A stretch of 64,000 nt of DNA. Origin: CAYVQF01 sp964454015 (lineage in GTDB: Bacteria > Myxococcota_A > Bradymonadia > UBA4248). Below the pieces are notes generated by a model that saw only the letters and a program-made list of their open reading frames with translations, ran no database searches and had not been told where the DNA came from. The translations under genes were made by a program, and so were the position numbers. How positions within the stretch are numbered: position 1 is the stretch's first letter; each line of letters opens with the position of its first letter. The stretch covers positions 124,001 through 188,000 of the forward strand of contig CAYVQF010000001.1 in assembly GCA_964454015.1 (NCBI GenBank). Reading direction: 5' to 3'. Below, piece after piece: positions 42,067-50,938 of this stretch.

Positions 42067-44112
42067 TTAGAAGACCAAGAAAGCGTGCTCCACGGCAGGG
42101 TTGAGCAGGTCGTTGATCTTGATGCCGACGTCGCTGAGGGAGAAGAGGTAGTCATCCATGAAGATGGAGCGGCGCACGGTGGTCCACCAGTCGTAGCCCC
42201 AGTCGGGATCGCAGCCCCACTCGCCGAAGCGCTGCATGCAGGCGGCGTAGGTGACGAGGTTGGCGTGGTTGACGCGGCCGAGGGGGGTGAAGCCCTGGGT
42301 GTTGGCGCGGTAGACCACGAGTCCCGAGAAGTTTTCACCGCTGTTGCCATCCCAGTTGTAGATGTTGACGGGCACGGCGAGGATGCCTTTGCCTTGGTGG
42401 TAGGTGAAGGCGTGGTGATCCCACATGGCCTCGCTCCAGGATGACCAGGAGCCGGTAGAGAGCAGCTCTTGGTGGGTTCTGGTGGGGTTGCGCATGTCGG
42501 AGACGTCGAAGATTTGGAGGTGGACGCCGATGACCCGTCCATCATCGTCGGCATCTTGGCCGATGGTGAGGAGGTGATCCTCGCCCATCATGTGAATGTA
42601 GGAGGAGAAGCCGTTGATTTTGAGTTCACCCAGGAGCTTGGGCTGGTGTGGGTTGGCGAGGTCGATGGTGAAGAGGGGGTCGGTTTGGCGGAAGGTCACC
42701 ATGAAGCCACGGTTTCCGACCATGCGGACGGCGAAGATCTGTTCGCCTGGTGCGAGCCCGCCGAGGAATCCCACTTGGGTGAGCTCGCCTTGTTGATCCT
42801 GGAGGATGGTGACTTGGCTGCCGCCGGTGACGTCGCTCTCGTTGGTGGCCTCGTTCCATTCCCAGTTGTTGTTGGTGGTGGCGACGCGGAGATGGCCGCC
42901 GAACTCGCTCATGGCGAACTGATTCAAGAGCCAGCCTTCGACGTGTCCACTGGCGGCGTAGACGGGCTTGTTGCCGGGTCCGTTGAGGTGAAACTTGTGG
43001 ATGTGGCTCTCGAGGTTGGTGTTGCCCCAGCCCCACCACCACCAGCGGCTGGACATGGCGACGTAGAGGTTTTGCTGGGAGGCGTAGACAGTCCAGCCGC
43101 TGGCGAGGAGGCCCGTGTGGTGGATGAAATCGGGCTCATCCAGGCGGAGATGGCTGATGGTCAATAGGCCCAGGCTGGCTTTGTTTGGCGGGAGGTAGAC
43201 ATCGGTGCAGGCAAAGAGGGGGGCCTGGTGCATGACGCCTTGGGCGTCGACGGTGCCGCTCTTGGGGAAGATGGAGAGGGTGTCGATGCCTTGGGTGGCG
43301 TCGTTGAGGAGGGCGCGGAAGTAGGGGCGCGCGGCGGCCATGGTGGCCAGGCGCTGGGATTCGTCTTCGATGTAGCCAGCGTCGGGGACGCCAGGGTAGG
43401 AGGCCCAGGTGTAGTCCCAGGTGTAGTAGGGCAGGTGCAGCTCGGCATTGGAGACGAGGTAGACCTTGCCGTCGATCATTCTGGCGTCGGCTGTCCAGCC
43501 TTCGATGAAGTGGGTGGCCAAGCGCAGGGGTTGGCTGCGATCACTGACGTCGAAGATGGCGATCTGGGTGCCATACGTGTAGGCGCTCTCGGGGGTGTCG
43601 TAGTGCCCGACGTTGGTCAGGGTGATGACGCGGTCTTCGTGGAGGAAGAGGCCTTGGGCCCAGGCCCAGCCGTTGGTCTGGGAGGTGAGCGGGACTCTGG
43701 CGACTTCCTGGAGATCGTCGACGGGCCAGCTTTTGACGATGATGAGGGCGTTGTCGCGGGTGGTGTAGATGAAGGAGCCGTCAGTTTTGACGAAATCGAG
43801 CTCGTCGACGCCTGCTTCCTGGACGTTGGTGGTGGTGAAGTCGTCGGGTCCGGTCTTTTCGTCGGTTCCGGGGGCCGCCGTGCCGTCGTTGGCGAAATCG
43901 ACGCCCATTCGCCAGAAATTGGCTCCGTAGCGGTTCTGGACGATGGTCTCGACGGCGACATCGAGGACATGGCCTCTGATGACATCACAGTTTGCCGCTG
44001 GGGTGAGGGCGAAGGGGGCGGTGGCCAGGGGCTTGGGGTCGTCTTCTTGGCAGGCGGCGCTGCCCAGAGCCACGGCGAAGAGGGTGAGCAGTAGTGGGAA
44101 GCGAACGTTCAT
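42067..44112 (-). CDS. Beta-propeller lipoprotein of the secreted beta-propeller (PF09826-type) family
   Basis: A 681-residue lipoprotein. The lipobox is LGSAAC at about residue 20. The body consists of propeller blades: VDELDFVKTDGSFIYTTRDN, TYGTQIAIFDVSDRSQPL, NRGFMVTFRQTDPLFTIDLA, DDDGRVIGVHLQIFDVSDMR and QGKGILAVPVN. The phrase VQEAGVDELDFVKTDG is typical of this family as I remember it. The function of the family is unknown; the propeller likely mediates binding on the cell surface. The start is the ATG at 44112, set by the signal peptide. Directly upstream on the coding strand lie a ribosome binding site (AGGAG), a run of 12 C and a hairpin, listed separately. Confidence 0.8.
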   Translation of the reverse strand: MNVRFPLLLTLFAVALGSAACQEDDPKPLATAPFALTPAANCDVIRGHVLDVAVETIVQNRYGANFWRMGVDFANDGTAAPGTDEKTGPDDFTTTNVQEAGVDELDFVKTDGSFIYTTRDNALIIVKSWPVDDLQEVARVPLTSQTNGWAWAQGLFLHEDRVITLTNVGHYDTPESAYTYGTQIAIFDVSDRSQPLRLATHFIEGWTADARMIDGKVYLVSNAELHLPYYTWDYTWASYPGVPDAGYIEDESQRLATMAAARPYFRALLNDATQGIDTLSIFPKSGTVDAQGVMHQAPLFACTDVYLPPNKASLGLLTISHLRLDEPDFIHHTGLLASGWTVYASQQNLYVAMSSRWWWWGWGNTNLESHIHKFHLNGPGNKPVYAASGHVEGWLLNQFAMSEFGGHLRVATTNNNWEWNEATNESDVTGGSQVTILQDQQGELTQVGFLGGLAPGEQIFAVRMVGNRGFMVTFRQTDPLFTIDLANPHQPKLLGELKINGFSSYIHMMGEDHLLTIGQDADDDGRVIGVHLQIFDVSDMRNPTRTHQELLSTGSWSSWSEAMWDHHAFTYHQGKGILAVPVNIYNWDGNSGENFSGLVVYRANTQGFTPLGRVNHANLVTYAACMQRFGEWGCDPDWGYDWWTTVRRSIFMDDYLFSLSDVGIKINDLLNPAVEHAFLVF

Positions 44113-44129
44113 GGGCGTGCTCCTGATTC

Positions 44130-44141
44130 GGGGGGGGGGGG
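44130..44141. repeat. Homopolymeric tract, 12 G (12 C on the coding strand of the lipoprotein gene)
   Basis: Twelve consecutive G on the plus strand, 18 bases upstream of the lipoprotein start codon at 44112. Read on the minus strand it is a poly-C run immediately before AGGAG, the ribosome binding site. Such long runs are prone to slippage. Its length makes it the longest mononucleotide run I saw. Confidence 0.9.
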
Positions 44142-44142
44142 C

Positions 44143-44160
44143 CAGCACTTCGCGGTGCTG
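44143..44160 (-). promoter_or_regulatory. Hairpin in the 5' leader of the lipoprotein gene
   Basis: CAGCAC (44143-44148) and GTGCTG (44155-44160) form a perfect 6 bp stem with a six-base loop. It abuts the poly-C run and would lie in the leader RNA just upstream of the ribosome binding site. Confidence 0.4.
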
Positions 44161-44434
44161 TGCGGTTTGGTCGGCCGAGGTGCTGCATGCTTTGTGCCAG
44201 CGCTTGTCTTTGGGGCTAAGTGTTGAACAGATATGGCTTTGCTGCGGTGGCGCGTCCGCTCGCGGGCGGCCGGGGTATCAAAAATCTGAGAGGTTGGGTG
44301 GGATGGGCTGTCAGTGTTGAGGGATTTGGCGGTCGTTACCTTGGGAGGATGGCTTGGGGGAGCGCACGTGGTCAGCTTGCGAAAGGCACACAATAGTGCT
44401 AGCAATGCCAAGGGGTTGCACTAGAAGGACGATC

Positions 44435-44836
44435 ATGACCAGTGGCGCACAAGACTTTGACTGTTGGGCCTTATTGCTGAAAGGCTTGGCCCATCCCGTT
44501 CGCTTGCATGTGTTGAGGCTGCTTCTCGAGGGTCCCAAGTGCGTGACCAGGGTCAACGATCTGGTCGCGGTGTCGCAGCCCAACCTCTCGCAGCATCTCA
44601 ACGCTCTGCGCCGCGCGGGCTTGGTGGCTTGTCACAGTCACGGTCCCAAGCGCTGTTATTACCTGACGCGGCCAGCCTTCGTGCGCGCCCTTTTTCGCAT
44701 TCTGAACGGCGTGGAGGCGCCCGAGGAGCGCAGCCGCGAGGCGGTGTTGAGTGAGTTGGCGCGGCAAGGTTGTCCCGTGCATCCCGAGTCGAGGCGCGAG
44801 ATTCGCTCTCAGCTTGCGCGCGACCGCCGGGGGTGA
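44435..44836 (+). CDS. ArsR/SmtB-family transcriptional regulator
   Basis: A 133-residue winged-helix DNA-binding protein. HTH elements are LAHPVRLHVLRLLLEG, VNDLVAVSQPNLSQHLNALR (recognition helix) and the wing with KRCYYLTRPA. Cys residues are at WALL-flanking DCW, GPKCVTR, VACHSHG and RCYYL; some could bind a metal or act as redox switch, and CHSHGPKRC places Cys and His close together. The ATG at 44435 follows AGAAGGAC (44423-44430). Ferritin and rubredoxin genes lie downstream on the same strand. I infer a link to metal or oxidative stress, but the classical CVC pair of metal-sensing ArsR proteins is not seen. Confidence 0.85.
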   Translation: MTSGAQDFDCWALLLKGLAHPVRLHVLRLLLEGPKCVTRVNDLVAVSQPNLSQHLNALRRAGLVACHSHGPKRCYYLTRPAFVRALFRILNGVEAPEERSREAVLSELARQGCPVHPESRREIRSQLARDRRG

Positions 44837-45050
44837 GTGCGCCCGGACAGGTAGGGGGCGGAGAGGGTACACGGAGGAGGAGGCGCCTTTTTTTGGCCCT
44901 TGCCCCGCGCAGCGAGGGTGCGCAGTATGTGTGCAGAAATGCGTCGGCTGCGGGTTGCAGCGCCGTGCTAGAAGGCGTTCTGTCCCGGGGCTGGGCGTCG
45001 GTTGCGGCTCGAATGGGGTCGCTGGTTTTTTTTCAAAGGAGTCTCAGGTC

Positions 45051-45560
45051 ATGTTGAACGAGAAGATGGAAGCCGCGTTGAATCGCCACCTGAACGAGGA
45101 ATTGTTCTCTGCTTATCTGTACCTGTCGATGTCGGCCTATTTCGACGCTCAGAATCTTGCGGGTTTTGCCAACTGGATGCGGATTCAAGGTTTGGAGGAG
45201 CTGAGCCACGCCCAGCGTTTTTACACCTATATCAACGAGCGTGGCGGCCGGGTCTTGTTGGCGGCGCTGGCGGCACCGGAGACGCAATGGGCGAGCCCCT
45301 TGGCGGCCTTCGAGGCGGCCTATCAGCACGAGGTTCACATCAGCGCGGGCATCCACGGCTTGGTGGACCTGGCGGCTGAGCTGCGGGATCATCCCACGGC
45401 CAATTTCCTGCAATGGTTCGTGAGTGAGCAAGTCGAAGAAGAGGCGAGCGCCGACGAGGTGGTGCAGCGTTTGCGTTTGATTGGCAATCAAGGCGCGGGG
45501 CTGTTCATGATGGACCGGGAGATGGCGTCGCGGGTCTTCGTGCCGGCGCCGGCGGCCTAG
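45051..45560 (+). CDS. ftnA: Bacterial non-heme ferritin
   Basis: A 169-residue iron-storage protein that oxidises Fe(II) and stores Fe(III) in a 24-mer cage. The ferroxidase residues are visible: Glu in NEELFSAYLYL, Glu and His in GLEELSHAQRF, and Glu/Gln in SEQVEEEASADEVVQ. The ATG at 45051 is preceded by AAAGGAG (45035-45041) at 9 bp spacing; the frame is open upstream but only to non-homologous sequence. Its length matches FtnA (165). It sits between an ArsR-type regulator and rubredoxin, which suggests iron and oxygen defence. Confidence 0.95.
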   Translation: MLNEKMEAALNRHLNEELFSAYLYLSMSAYFDAQNLAGFANWMRIQGLEELSHAQRFYTYINERGGRVLLAALAAPETQWASPLAAFEAAYQHEVHISAGIHGLVDLAAELRDHPTANFLQWFVSEQVEEEASADEVVQRLRLIGNQGAGLFMMDREMASRVFVPAPAA

Positions 45561-45786
45561 GCTCAGGTCGTTGTGGTGGCGGTTGGGGAGGCTTTGGCCG
45601 CGGTGCGTCAAGGGCTTGGCCTCCTGCCCTCCTCGCGTCGTTGACTGAGGCGTCGTGGTGACTTGATGCGCGTCGGGGAAATTGGTAGGTGAGGATGGTT
45701 GGGCGCAGCGTGGCGCCGACGTGATCTTTGGGCAAACGCTGCGACCCTGCTGAGCCGCGGCGCTTCGGACGCAAGGAGAGATGGGC

Positions 45787-45942
45787 ATGAAGTACGAGTG
45801 CGAAGTGTGTGGCTACATTTACGACCCAGAGAAGGGCGATCCCGACAACGACATTGCGCCGGGGACGGCCTTTGAGGATATTCCCGACGATTGGGTCTGC
45901 CCGCTGTGTGGCGTAGGCAAGGACGAGTTCATTCCGGCCTAG
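45787..45942 (+). CDS. Rubredoxin
   Basis: A 51-residue protein, small enough to be missed by length cut-offs. It binds one Fe through two Cys pairs: CEVCGYIYD (Cys 5 and 8) and CPLCGVGKDEF (Cys 38 and 41). The middle has DPDNDIAPGTAFEDIPDDWV, the fully typical rubredoxin core. It transfers single electrons, for example to peroxide- or superoxide-reducing proteins. AAGGAG at 45773-45778 lies 8 bp before the ATG at 45787, which is better than the in-frame ATG at 45781. A terminator follows. It is 226 bp after ferritin. Confidence 0.96.
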   Translation: MKYECEVCGYIYDPEKGDPDNDIAPGTAFEDIPDDWVCPLCGVGKDEFIPA

Positions 45943-45964
45943 CGCCTCTTCACGGGTGATCGTT

Positions 45965-45999
45965 GCGCCGCTCTGATGGGCGGCGTTGTTTTTTTTTCT
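45965..45999 (+). terminator. Rho-independent terminator after rubredoxin
   Basis: CGCCGC (45966-45971) pairs with GCGGCG (45980-45985) across an eight-base loop, with a G-U pair at the base. A T run with two interruptions (45986-45999) follows. It ends the ferritin-rubredoxin segment before glgC. Confidence 0.75.
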
Positions 46000-46145
46000 T
46001 GGCATTTTGGGCCCAGTTGGCGACATCGATTAGGGTGGTCGTGGCTTTGAGCTTGGGTCATGATGGCGTTCTCTTGGTGTCGCGGTGACACGCGGTAGGC
46101 GCTGGCGCTTGGGTGTCGTTTCGGCCGTATCTTTTGGAGGTGTTC

Positions 46146-47426
46146 ATGCAACGCGTGGTATCAGTGATTCTCGGTGGCGGAAAAGGTTCGCGGCTCTTTC
46201 CCCTGACCCATGAGCGCGCGAAGCCGGCGGTGCCGCTCTTTGGCAAGTACCGCCTCCTCGATGTGACGTTGTCGAACTGTATCAACTCCGGGATCAATAA
46301 GGTCTTCGTGCTGACCCAGTTTCTCTCGGCGTCGCTGCACCGTCACCTGATGATGACCTATAAGTTCGATGGTTTTTCTCAGGGTTTCGTCGAGATTTTG
46401 GCGGCCGAGCAGACGCCGCGCAGCACCGAGTGGTTTCAGGGGACGGCGGACGCCGTACGGGCGACGTTGCGTCACATCCACTATTTCAACTCCGAGCAGA
46501 CCTTGATTTTGTCGGGCGACCATCTCTATCGCATGGATTACGGGCAACTGGTGCAGCACCATCGCGGCCAGGACGCGGCGATCACTTTGGCGGTGTACTT
46601 GGTTGAGCGTCACGATGCGGAGCGGATGGGTCTGCTACAGGTGGATGATGCGGGGCTGGTCACTGATTTCGTGGAGAAGCCCAAAGATCCAGAAGTGATC
46701 GAGCGTTTTCGGGCGCCGCGCGCGTTGTGTGAGGCCATGGGGGTGAGCACCGAAGTGCCGCGCTATCTGGCATCCATGGGGATCTATGTCTTTGACTCCA
46801 TGGTGCTCGAGAAGTGTTTGTCTGGCACGGAGAACGATTTTGGCAGTGAGATCATCCCGCAGGCCATTGGCAAGATGCGTGTCGTGGCCTATCCCTTTCA
46901 CGGCTACTGGGCCGACATTGGGACCATCTCGGCCTTTTTCGATGCCAACCTCGAGGCGGCCCGTGCCAATCCGCCCTTCCCGCTCTATTCTCCTGGCGCG
47001 CCGATCTTCACCCACGGACGCTTCCTGGCTCCAGCGCGCATCATTCAGTCCACCATTCGGGACAGCTTGATCACCGAGGGGACGGATATTCACGGTGCGG
47101 TCATCTCCGACTCGGTCATCGGGGTGCGGAGCACCATCAGGCCTGGGGCGACGTTGAAGGAGGTCGTCATGATGGGGGCGGACTTCTTCGAGGGTGAGCG
47201 CGAGGTGCACGCCCTCGTCGAGGATGGCGTCCACGTGCCGATGGGGATTGGCCAAGACGCGCACCTGACGCGCTGTATCATTGATAAGAACGCGCGGATT
47301 GGTGATGGTGTGATCGTCGCGCGCAAAGGGGCCAACGAAAACTATGACGGCGAAGGCTATTACGTCCGCGATGGCATCACGGTGATCCCGAAGAACGCCA
47401 TCATCGCCGCAGGCCGAACTCTGTAG
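46146..47426 (+). CDS. glgC: Glucose-1-phosphate adenylyltransferase
   Basis: A 426-residue enzyme making ADP-glucose for glycogen synthesis. The nucleotide-binding N-terminus is VILGGGKGSRLFPLTHERAK. Further family sequences are QFLSASLHRHL, STEWFQGTADAVR with the substrate-binding region, LSGDHLYRMDYGQLVQHH and VTDFVEKPKD. A left-handed beta-helix domain with hexapeptide-like turns (TDIHGAVISDSVIGVRS, ARIGDGVIVARKG) closes the protein. The ATG at 46146 directly follows TTTGGAGG (46133-46140). No other glg gene is in the window. It lies 147 bp after the terminator of rubredoxin. Confidence 0.96.
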   Translation: MQRVVSVILGGGKGSRLFPLTHERAKPAVPLFGKYRLLDVTLSNCINSGINKVFVLTQFLSASLHRHLMMTYKFDGFSQGFVEILAAEQTPRSTEWFQGTADAVRATLRHIHYFNSEQTLILSGDHLYRMDYGQLVQHHRGQDAAITLAVYLVERHDAERMGLLQVDDAGLVTDFVEKPKDPEVIERFRAPRALCEAMGVSTEVPRYLASMGIYVFDSMVLEKCLSGTENDFGSEIIPQAIGKMRVVAYPFHGYWADIGTISAFFDANLEAARANPPFPLYSPGAPIFTHGRFLAPARIIQSTIRDSLITEGTDIHGAVISDSVIGVRSTIRPGATLKEVVMMGADFFEGEREVHALVEDGVHVPMGIGQDAHLTRCIIDKNARIGDGVIVARKGANENYDGEGYYVRDGITVIPKNAIIAAGRTL

Positions 47427-47622
47427 CGACGGTGAGGCACCACGATGCGGCGCTCAGGGCGCCGCCGTGCCGAGCCATCCCTTGGCAGCGGGCGGTCGAA
47501 TCCCCTAGAAAAGGGCGTCGATAACGGCTAAAGTCCACCGTTGTGGGTGTTTTTCTCATGTGCGGTAGCGCAGTGGTGGCGGTCATATTGGGTGCCTGTG
47601 GCACCGAACGAGAGAGGAGTCG

Positions 47623-50600
47623 ATGTTGGATACCTTGTTACGTTGGCGAACCTGGGCGCTTTGTTGTGTCATGTTGGTGGTCTCGGCCAGTACCGTTTGG
47701 GGACAAGCGGTCCTGCGCTACTCGACCACCCAGGAGGGGGCGATTGTCATGACGGGCAACGCCTTGGGCCTGAGCAAACAGACGGGGGCCAACGGCCCTG
47801 GGACGGCGGACTCGATCGGGACCTTCACCACGTTGTTGGCCACGAGCGTCGATACGGAGCCGGCCAATCCCGGCGATCCCTGGTTTGCAGGGACCACCAA
47901 CAATTGGCGCAACAACGGCGCGGCGGCTGTGCTGGATATCCCCGAGCGCAGCAATGTGCTCTACGCCGAGCTGGTCTGGGGCGGGAGCTTCGAGTATGGC
48001 CTGGAGAGCGTCCGCGCCAACATGAATGATCCCGTGACGTTGACCTTCGAAGGCACGGGCGCTTCGATTTCGGTGACGCCGGCGACCCAGACGCGGCAGC
48101 AGATCGATGCGCTCTCGACGTCGGGCACCTTCTACAATCGCTTCTACATGCGCTCGGCTGAGGTGACCTCTTTCGTGCGCACCCGTGGGGGCGGGACCTA
48201 CAGTGTCTCCGGTGTGCCCGCAACCCAAGACACCGCCATCAACACCTTGAACACCGCCGGTTGGTCACTGGTGGTCGTCTACGGCAACCCCGATCTGCCG
48301 AGCCGTAACATGTCAGTCTTCGTCGGGGGGCGTTATGTGGATGAGAACTCTGTGGTTGATTATGACGTCACGGGCTTCTGTTCGCCGCCTTCGGGCGATG
48401 TCTTTGGCCGCTTGATGGTGTCGGCCCTGGAAGGCGACGCCAACCGTCCGGGCGATCAGATGCTCCTCGCCCGGACGGCGGCTGGCCCTTTCCTCGCCGT
48501 TTCCGGACCCAACAATCCGGCGAACAACTTCTTCGCCTCCCAGATCAACGGTGCTGCTGGTCTGGTCGACACGCGCGGGACCTTTGGCACCCGCAATCAC
48601 AACGCGGTGACTGGTGTCAACGTCTCGGGTGGTCGCCAGAGCTGGGACGTGACCTCCGTGCCCATCTCATCGGAGAGCAACTTGCTCTTCAACGCCCAGA
48701 CCTCTGCGGTCGTTCGCGCCACCAGCACGGGTGACTCCTACATGCCCGTAGCAGTGGCCTTCGAGATCGACATCAACGCCCCAGATTTTTTGGTGTTCCA
48801 GTCTTCCGAAGTCGACTCGAACGAGGCCTACGTGGGCAAAGTGGTCCGTTACACCGTGTGGTTGGACAACTATTACGGTGAAGCCGATGCCAGCAACGTC
48901 AAGTTTTTCATGCCCTTGCCGGAGAACATGAGCCTGGTGGCTTTCAAAGTCGATGGGGTGCCGCGTACGGTGTCCACGGCCCAGCTCACCTCAGGGGTCG
49001 TCATTGGTACGGTGCCCTTCGAAGATTGGCTCGAGCTGGAGCTGGATGTGAAGGTGGATCGCCTCCCGGCTGCGCCAGCGCAGCCGCGTTTCGTCACCCA
49101 AGCCTATTGGACCTATGACTACGTGTCCTGCGCCGGAGGCAGCGCCATTTCCGGCACGGCCTACAGCGACCTGCTCGAGGTCAACGCCCCCCGGCTCGAG
49201 GCGAGTTTGACGGCGACACCTGAAGGCGCCGGGGTCATCAAGTTCACGGCGAACGTCGTCAACACGGGGACGGCGCCCGCGCGGGGCGCGACCTTGAATG
49301 TCGAGGTTCCTGCGGGCATGATCTACGTGCCCAACTCCACCACCATGGAGGGTGTCGCGGTAGCCGATCGCAATGGGACGAGCCACTTCGTCGGTGGCGC
49401 GCCGATTCAACCGGCGAACGCCGCGCCTGGCTTCATCGACACCGGGCTTGGGGTCACCGTGACCTACAAGTTGCAAGCGACCCAGGGCGGCGTCTCGGTC
49501 ACGGCCAAGGTGGTCGCCGATCAGGATGGCACGGGCCCGGCGCCAGGCGTGGAGGCGAGCGTCACCACCCAGATGGGTACCTGCGGCAATGGTCAGCTCG
49601 AGGGCGACGAGCAGTGTGATGATGGCAATCTCCTCTCGGGGGACGGCTGCTCGGCGACCTGCACCATCGAGGACGGCTATGCTTGCCATGACAACGACTG
49701 CGATGTGGACACCGACGGCGACGGCCTCTCAGACAAGTATGAGCGCGAGGTCACGGGGACGGATCCCAACAACCCCGACACGGACGGCGATGGCATTCTG
49801 GATGGCGTGGAGGTCTTCGGCCACAATCCCACGGACCCACGCAACCCCGATACCGATGGCGATGGCCTCTGTGATGGACCTGGGACGGTCTTGGGCGTGT
49901 GCGTTGGCGGCGAGGACATGAACGCCAACGGTCGGGTGGATCCCTTCGAGACCGACCCCAACAACGCTGACACGGACAACGGCGGTGTGGACGACGGCAC
50001 GGAGGTTGCCCGCGGGACGGATCCCCTCGATCCCTCCGACGATTTCCCTCTCGACAGTGATGGCGACACCCTGCCTGATGAGCTGGAGTTGCTGATCGGG
50101 ACGGATCCCTTCAACGCCGACACCGATGGCGACGGCCTCTGTGACGGTCCGGGCTCGGTACCCGGCGTGTGTGTGGGTGGCGAAGACCTCAACGCCAACG
50201 GCGTGGTCGACCCGGGCGAGACCGACCCGACCAAGGCCGACAGCGACGGCGATGGCATTCTCGACGGCATCGAGGTGCTCGGTCAGAATCCTACGGATCC
50301 CCTCAACCCCGATACGGATGGTGACGGCCTCTGCGATGGCCCTCGCGATGTACCCGGCGTGTGTGTTGGCGGCGAAGACATGAATGCCAACGGACGCGTC
50401 GATGAGGGTGAGACGGACCCCAACAAGGCCGACACCGATGGCGGTGGCGTGGACGACGGCACCGAGGTGGCCCGTGGCACCAACCCACTCGATCCCAGCG
50501 ACGACTTCTTGGATCCCCAGCCTGAGGGTGAGTCCGATGTGTGGAGCGACGCGGGGAGCGATGCGGCGAGCGATTTCGGGCCGAGCGCGCCTGAGCATTC

Positions 50601-50718
50601 CACGGAAGAGTGCTCCTGCCGGGTGGCGGTGAGCGCGCCCAAAATGCCCCTGGCCACGGGACTCTTGCTCCTGTTGGGGGTGGCCGCCACGCTGGTGTGG
50701 CGACGGCGGCGCGGCTGA
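47623..50718 (+). CDS. Large surface protein with DUF11-like and calcium repeats and MYXO-CTERM-like tail
   Basis: A 1031-residue protein. A signal peptide (LCCVMLVVSASTVWGQ) precedes a beta-rich body of about 500 residues and a DUF11-like domain (NVVNTGTAPARGATLNVEVP). A Myxococcus Cys-rich repeat (CGNGQLEGDEQCDDGN, SGDGCSATC) follows. Residues about 690-965 contain thrombospondin type-3 calcium repeats (DTDGDGLSD, DTDGDGILDG, DSDGDTLPDE) in three near-copies of a longer module with GVCVGGEDMNANGRVD. The tail has SCRVAVSAPKMPLATGLL, a hydrophobic stretch and RRRRG, like the MYXO-CTERM sorting signal (Cys, membrane segment, Arg cluster). It should be exported and anchored or displayed at the surface, likely needing calcium. 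The ATG at 47623 follows AGAGAGGAG. Confidence 0.85.
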   Translation: MLDTLLRWRTWALCCVMLVVSASTVWGQAVLRYSTTQEGAIVMTGNALGLSKQTGANGPGTADSIGTFTTLLATSVDTEPANPGDPWFAGTTNNWRNNGAAAVLDIPERSNVLYAELVWGGSFEYGLESVRANMNDPVTLTFEGTGASISVTPATQTRQQIDALSTSGTFYNRFYMRSAEVTSFVRTRGGGTYSVSGVPATQDTAINTLNTAGWSLVVVYGNPDLPSRNMSVFVGGRYVDENSVVDYDVTGFCSPPSGDVFGRLMVSALEGDANRPGDQMLLARTAAGPFLAVSGPNNPANNFFASQINGAAGLVDTRGTFGTRNHNAVTGVNVSGGRQSWDVTSVPISSESNLLFNAQTSAVVRATSTGDSYMPVAVAFEIDINAPDFLVFQSSEVDSNEAYVGKVVRYTVWLDNYYGEADASNVKFFMPLPENMSLVAFKVDGVPRTVSTAQLTSGVVIGTVPFEDWLELELDVKVDRLPAAPAQPRFVTQAYWTYDYVSCAGGSAISGTAYSDLLEVNAPRLEASLTATPEGAGVIKFTANVVNTGTAPARGATLNVEVPAGMIYVPNSTTMEGVAVADRNGTSHFVGGAPIQPANAAPGFIDTGLGVTVTYKLQATQGGVSVTAKVVADQDGTGPAPGVEASVTTQMGTCGNGQLEGDEQCDDGNLLSGDGCSATCTIEDGYACHDNDCDVDTDGDGLSDKYEREVTGTDPNNPDTDGDGILDGVEVFGHNPTDPRNPDTDGDGLCDGPGTVLGVCVGGEDMNANGRVDPFETDPNNADTDNGGVDDGTEVARGTDPLDPSDDFPLDSDGDTLPDELELLIGTDPFNADTDGDGLCDGPGSVPGVCVGGEDLNANGVVDPGETDPTKADSDGDGILDGIEVLGQNPTDPLNPDTDGDGLCDGPRDVPGVCVGGEDMNANGRVDEGETDPNKADTDGGGVDDGTEVARGTNPLDPSDDFLDPQPEGESDVWSDAGSDAASDFGPSAPEHSTEECSCRVAVSAPKMPLATGLLLLLGVAATLVWRRRRG
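49849..50432 (+). repeat. Three near-identical coding modules in the surface protein
   Basis: Copies begin near 49849, 50119 and 50311, each about 120 bp. Each copy encodes a calcium-loop pair with DTDGDGLCDGP and the segment GVCVGGED(M/L)NANGRVD or GVVD. The DNA identity between copies is high but not perfect. Unequal recombination between them could alter copy number. Confidence 0.75.
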
Positions 50719-50735
50719 GCTCGCGGGGAACGGCG

Positions 50736-50761
50736 GCGGCCTGGTCAAGGCCGCTTTGCTT
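50736..50761 (+). terminator. Probable terminator after the surface protein
   Basis: GCGGCC (50736-50741) pairs with GGCCGC (50749-50754) around a seven-base loop and is followed by TTTGCTTC. The T run is broken, so efficiency is uncertain. It sits 18 bp after the stop of the surface-protein gene. Confidence 0.5.
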
Positions 50762-50938
50762 CGGGGCCCATAGCCGCGCAGGCGCCCAGTCGAGAGGGGC
50801 GCGGGAGGCTTGAGCTGAGACGCCCTGGGTTGCGTCACTGGCGTTGCTCAGGGTGGCGAGGGCCCGCACTTCTGATGGGGGTGGATACAGGTGCACCCGA
50901 TGCAGGACGAGGGCAAAGGCTGCGGTCGCGTGCGGCCT

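Larger units (their letters stand above)
44113..44434. other. 322 bp divergent intergenic region between lipoprotein and ArsR-type gene
   Basis: It holds the 12-base homopolymer and hairpin near the lipoprotein (listed separately). On the plus strand TTGCGA (44377-44382) and TAGCAA (44400-44405) are 17 bp apart and could be a weak promoter for the regulator gene. They overlap a short dyad GCAC-6-GTGC (44386-44399), which is a candidate ArsR-type operator. Both are low-confidence pattern matches. Confidence 0.35.

Noticed and set aside
45582..45624. GGAGGC/GCCTCC inverted repeat after ferritin considered as a terminator
   Set aside because: Long internal loop and no T run; not distinguishable from chance.
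47447..47465. GC-rich hairpin (7 bp stem, five-base loop) after glgC considered as terminator
   Set aside because: No T run follows; GC-rich genomes hold many such inverted repeats by chance.
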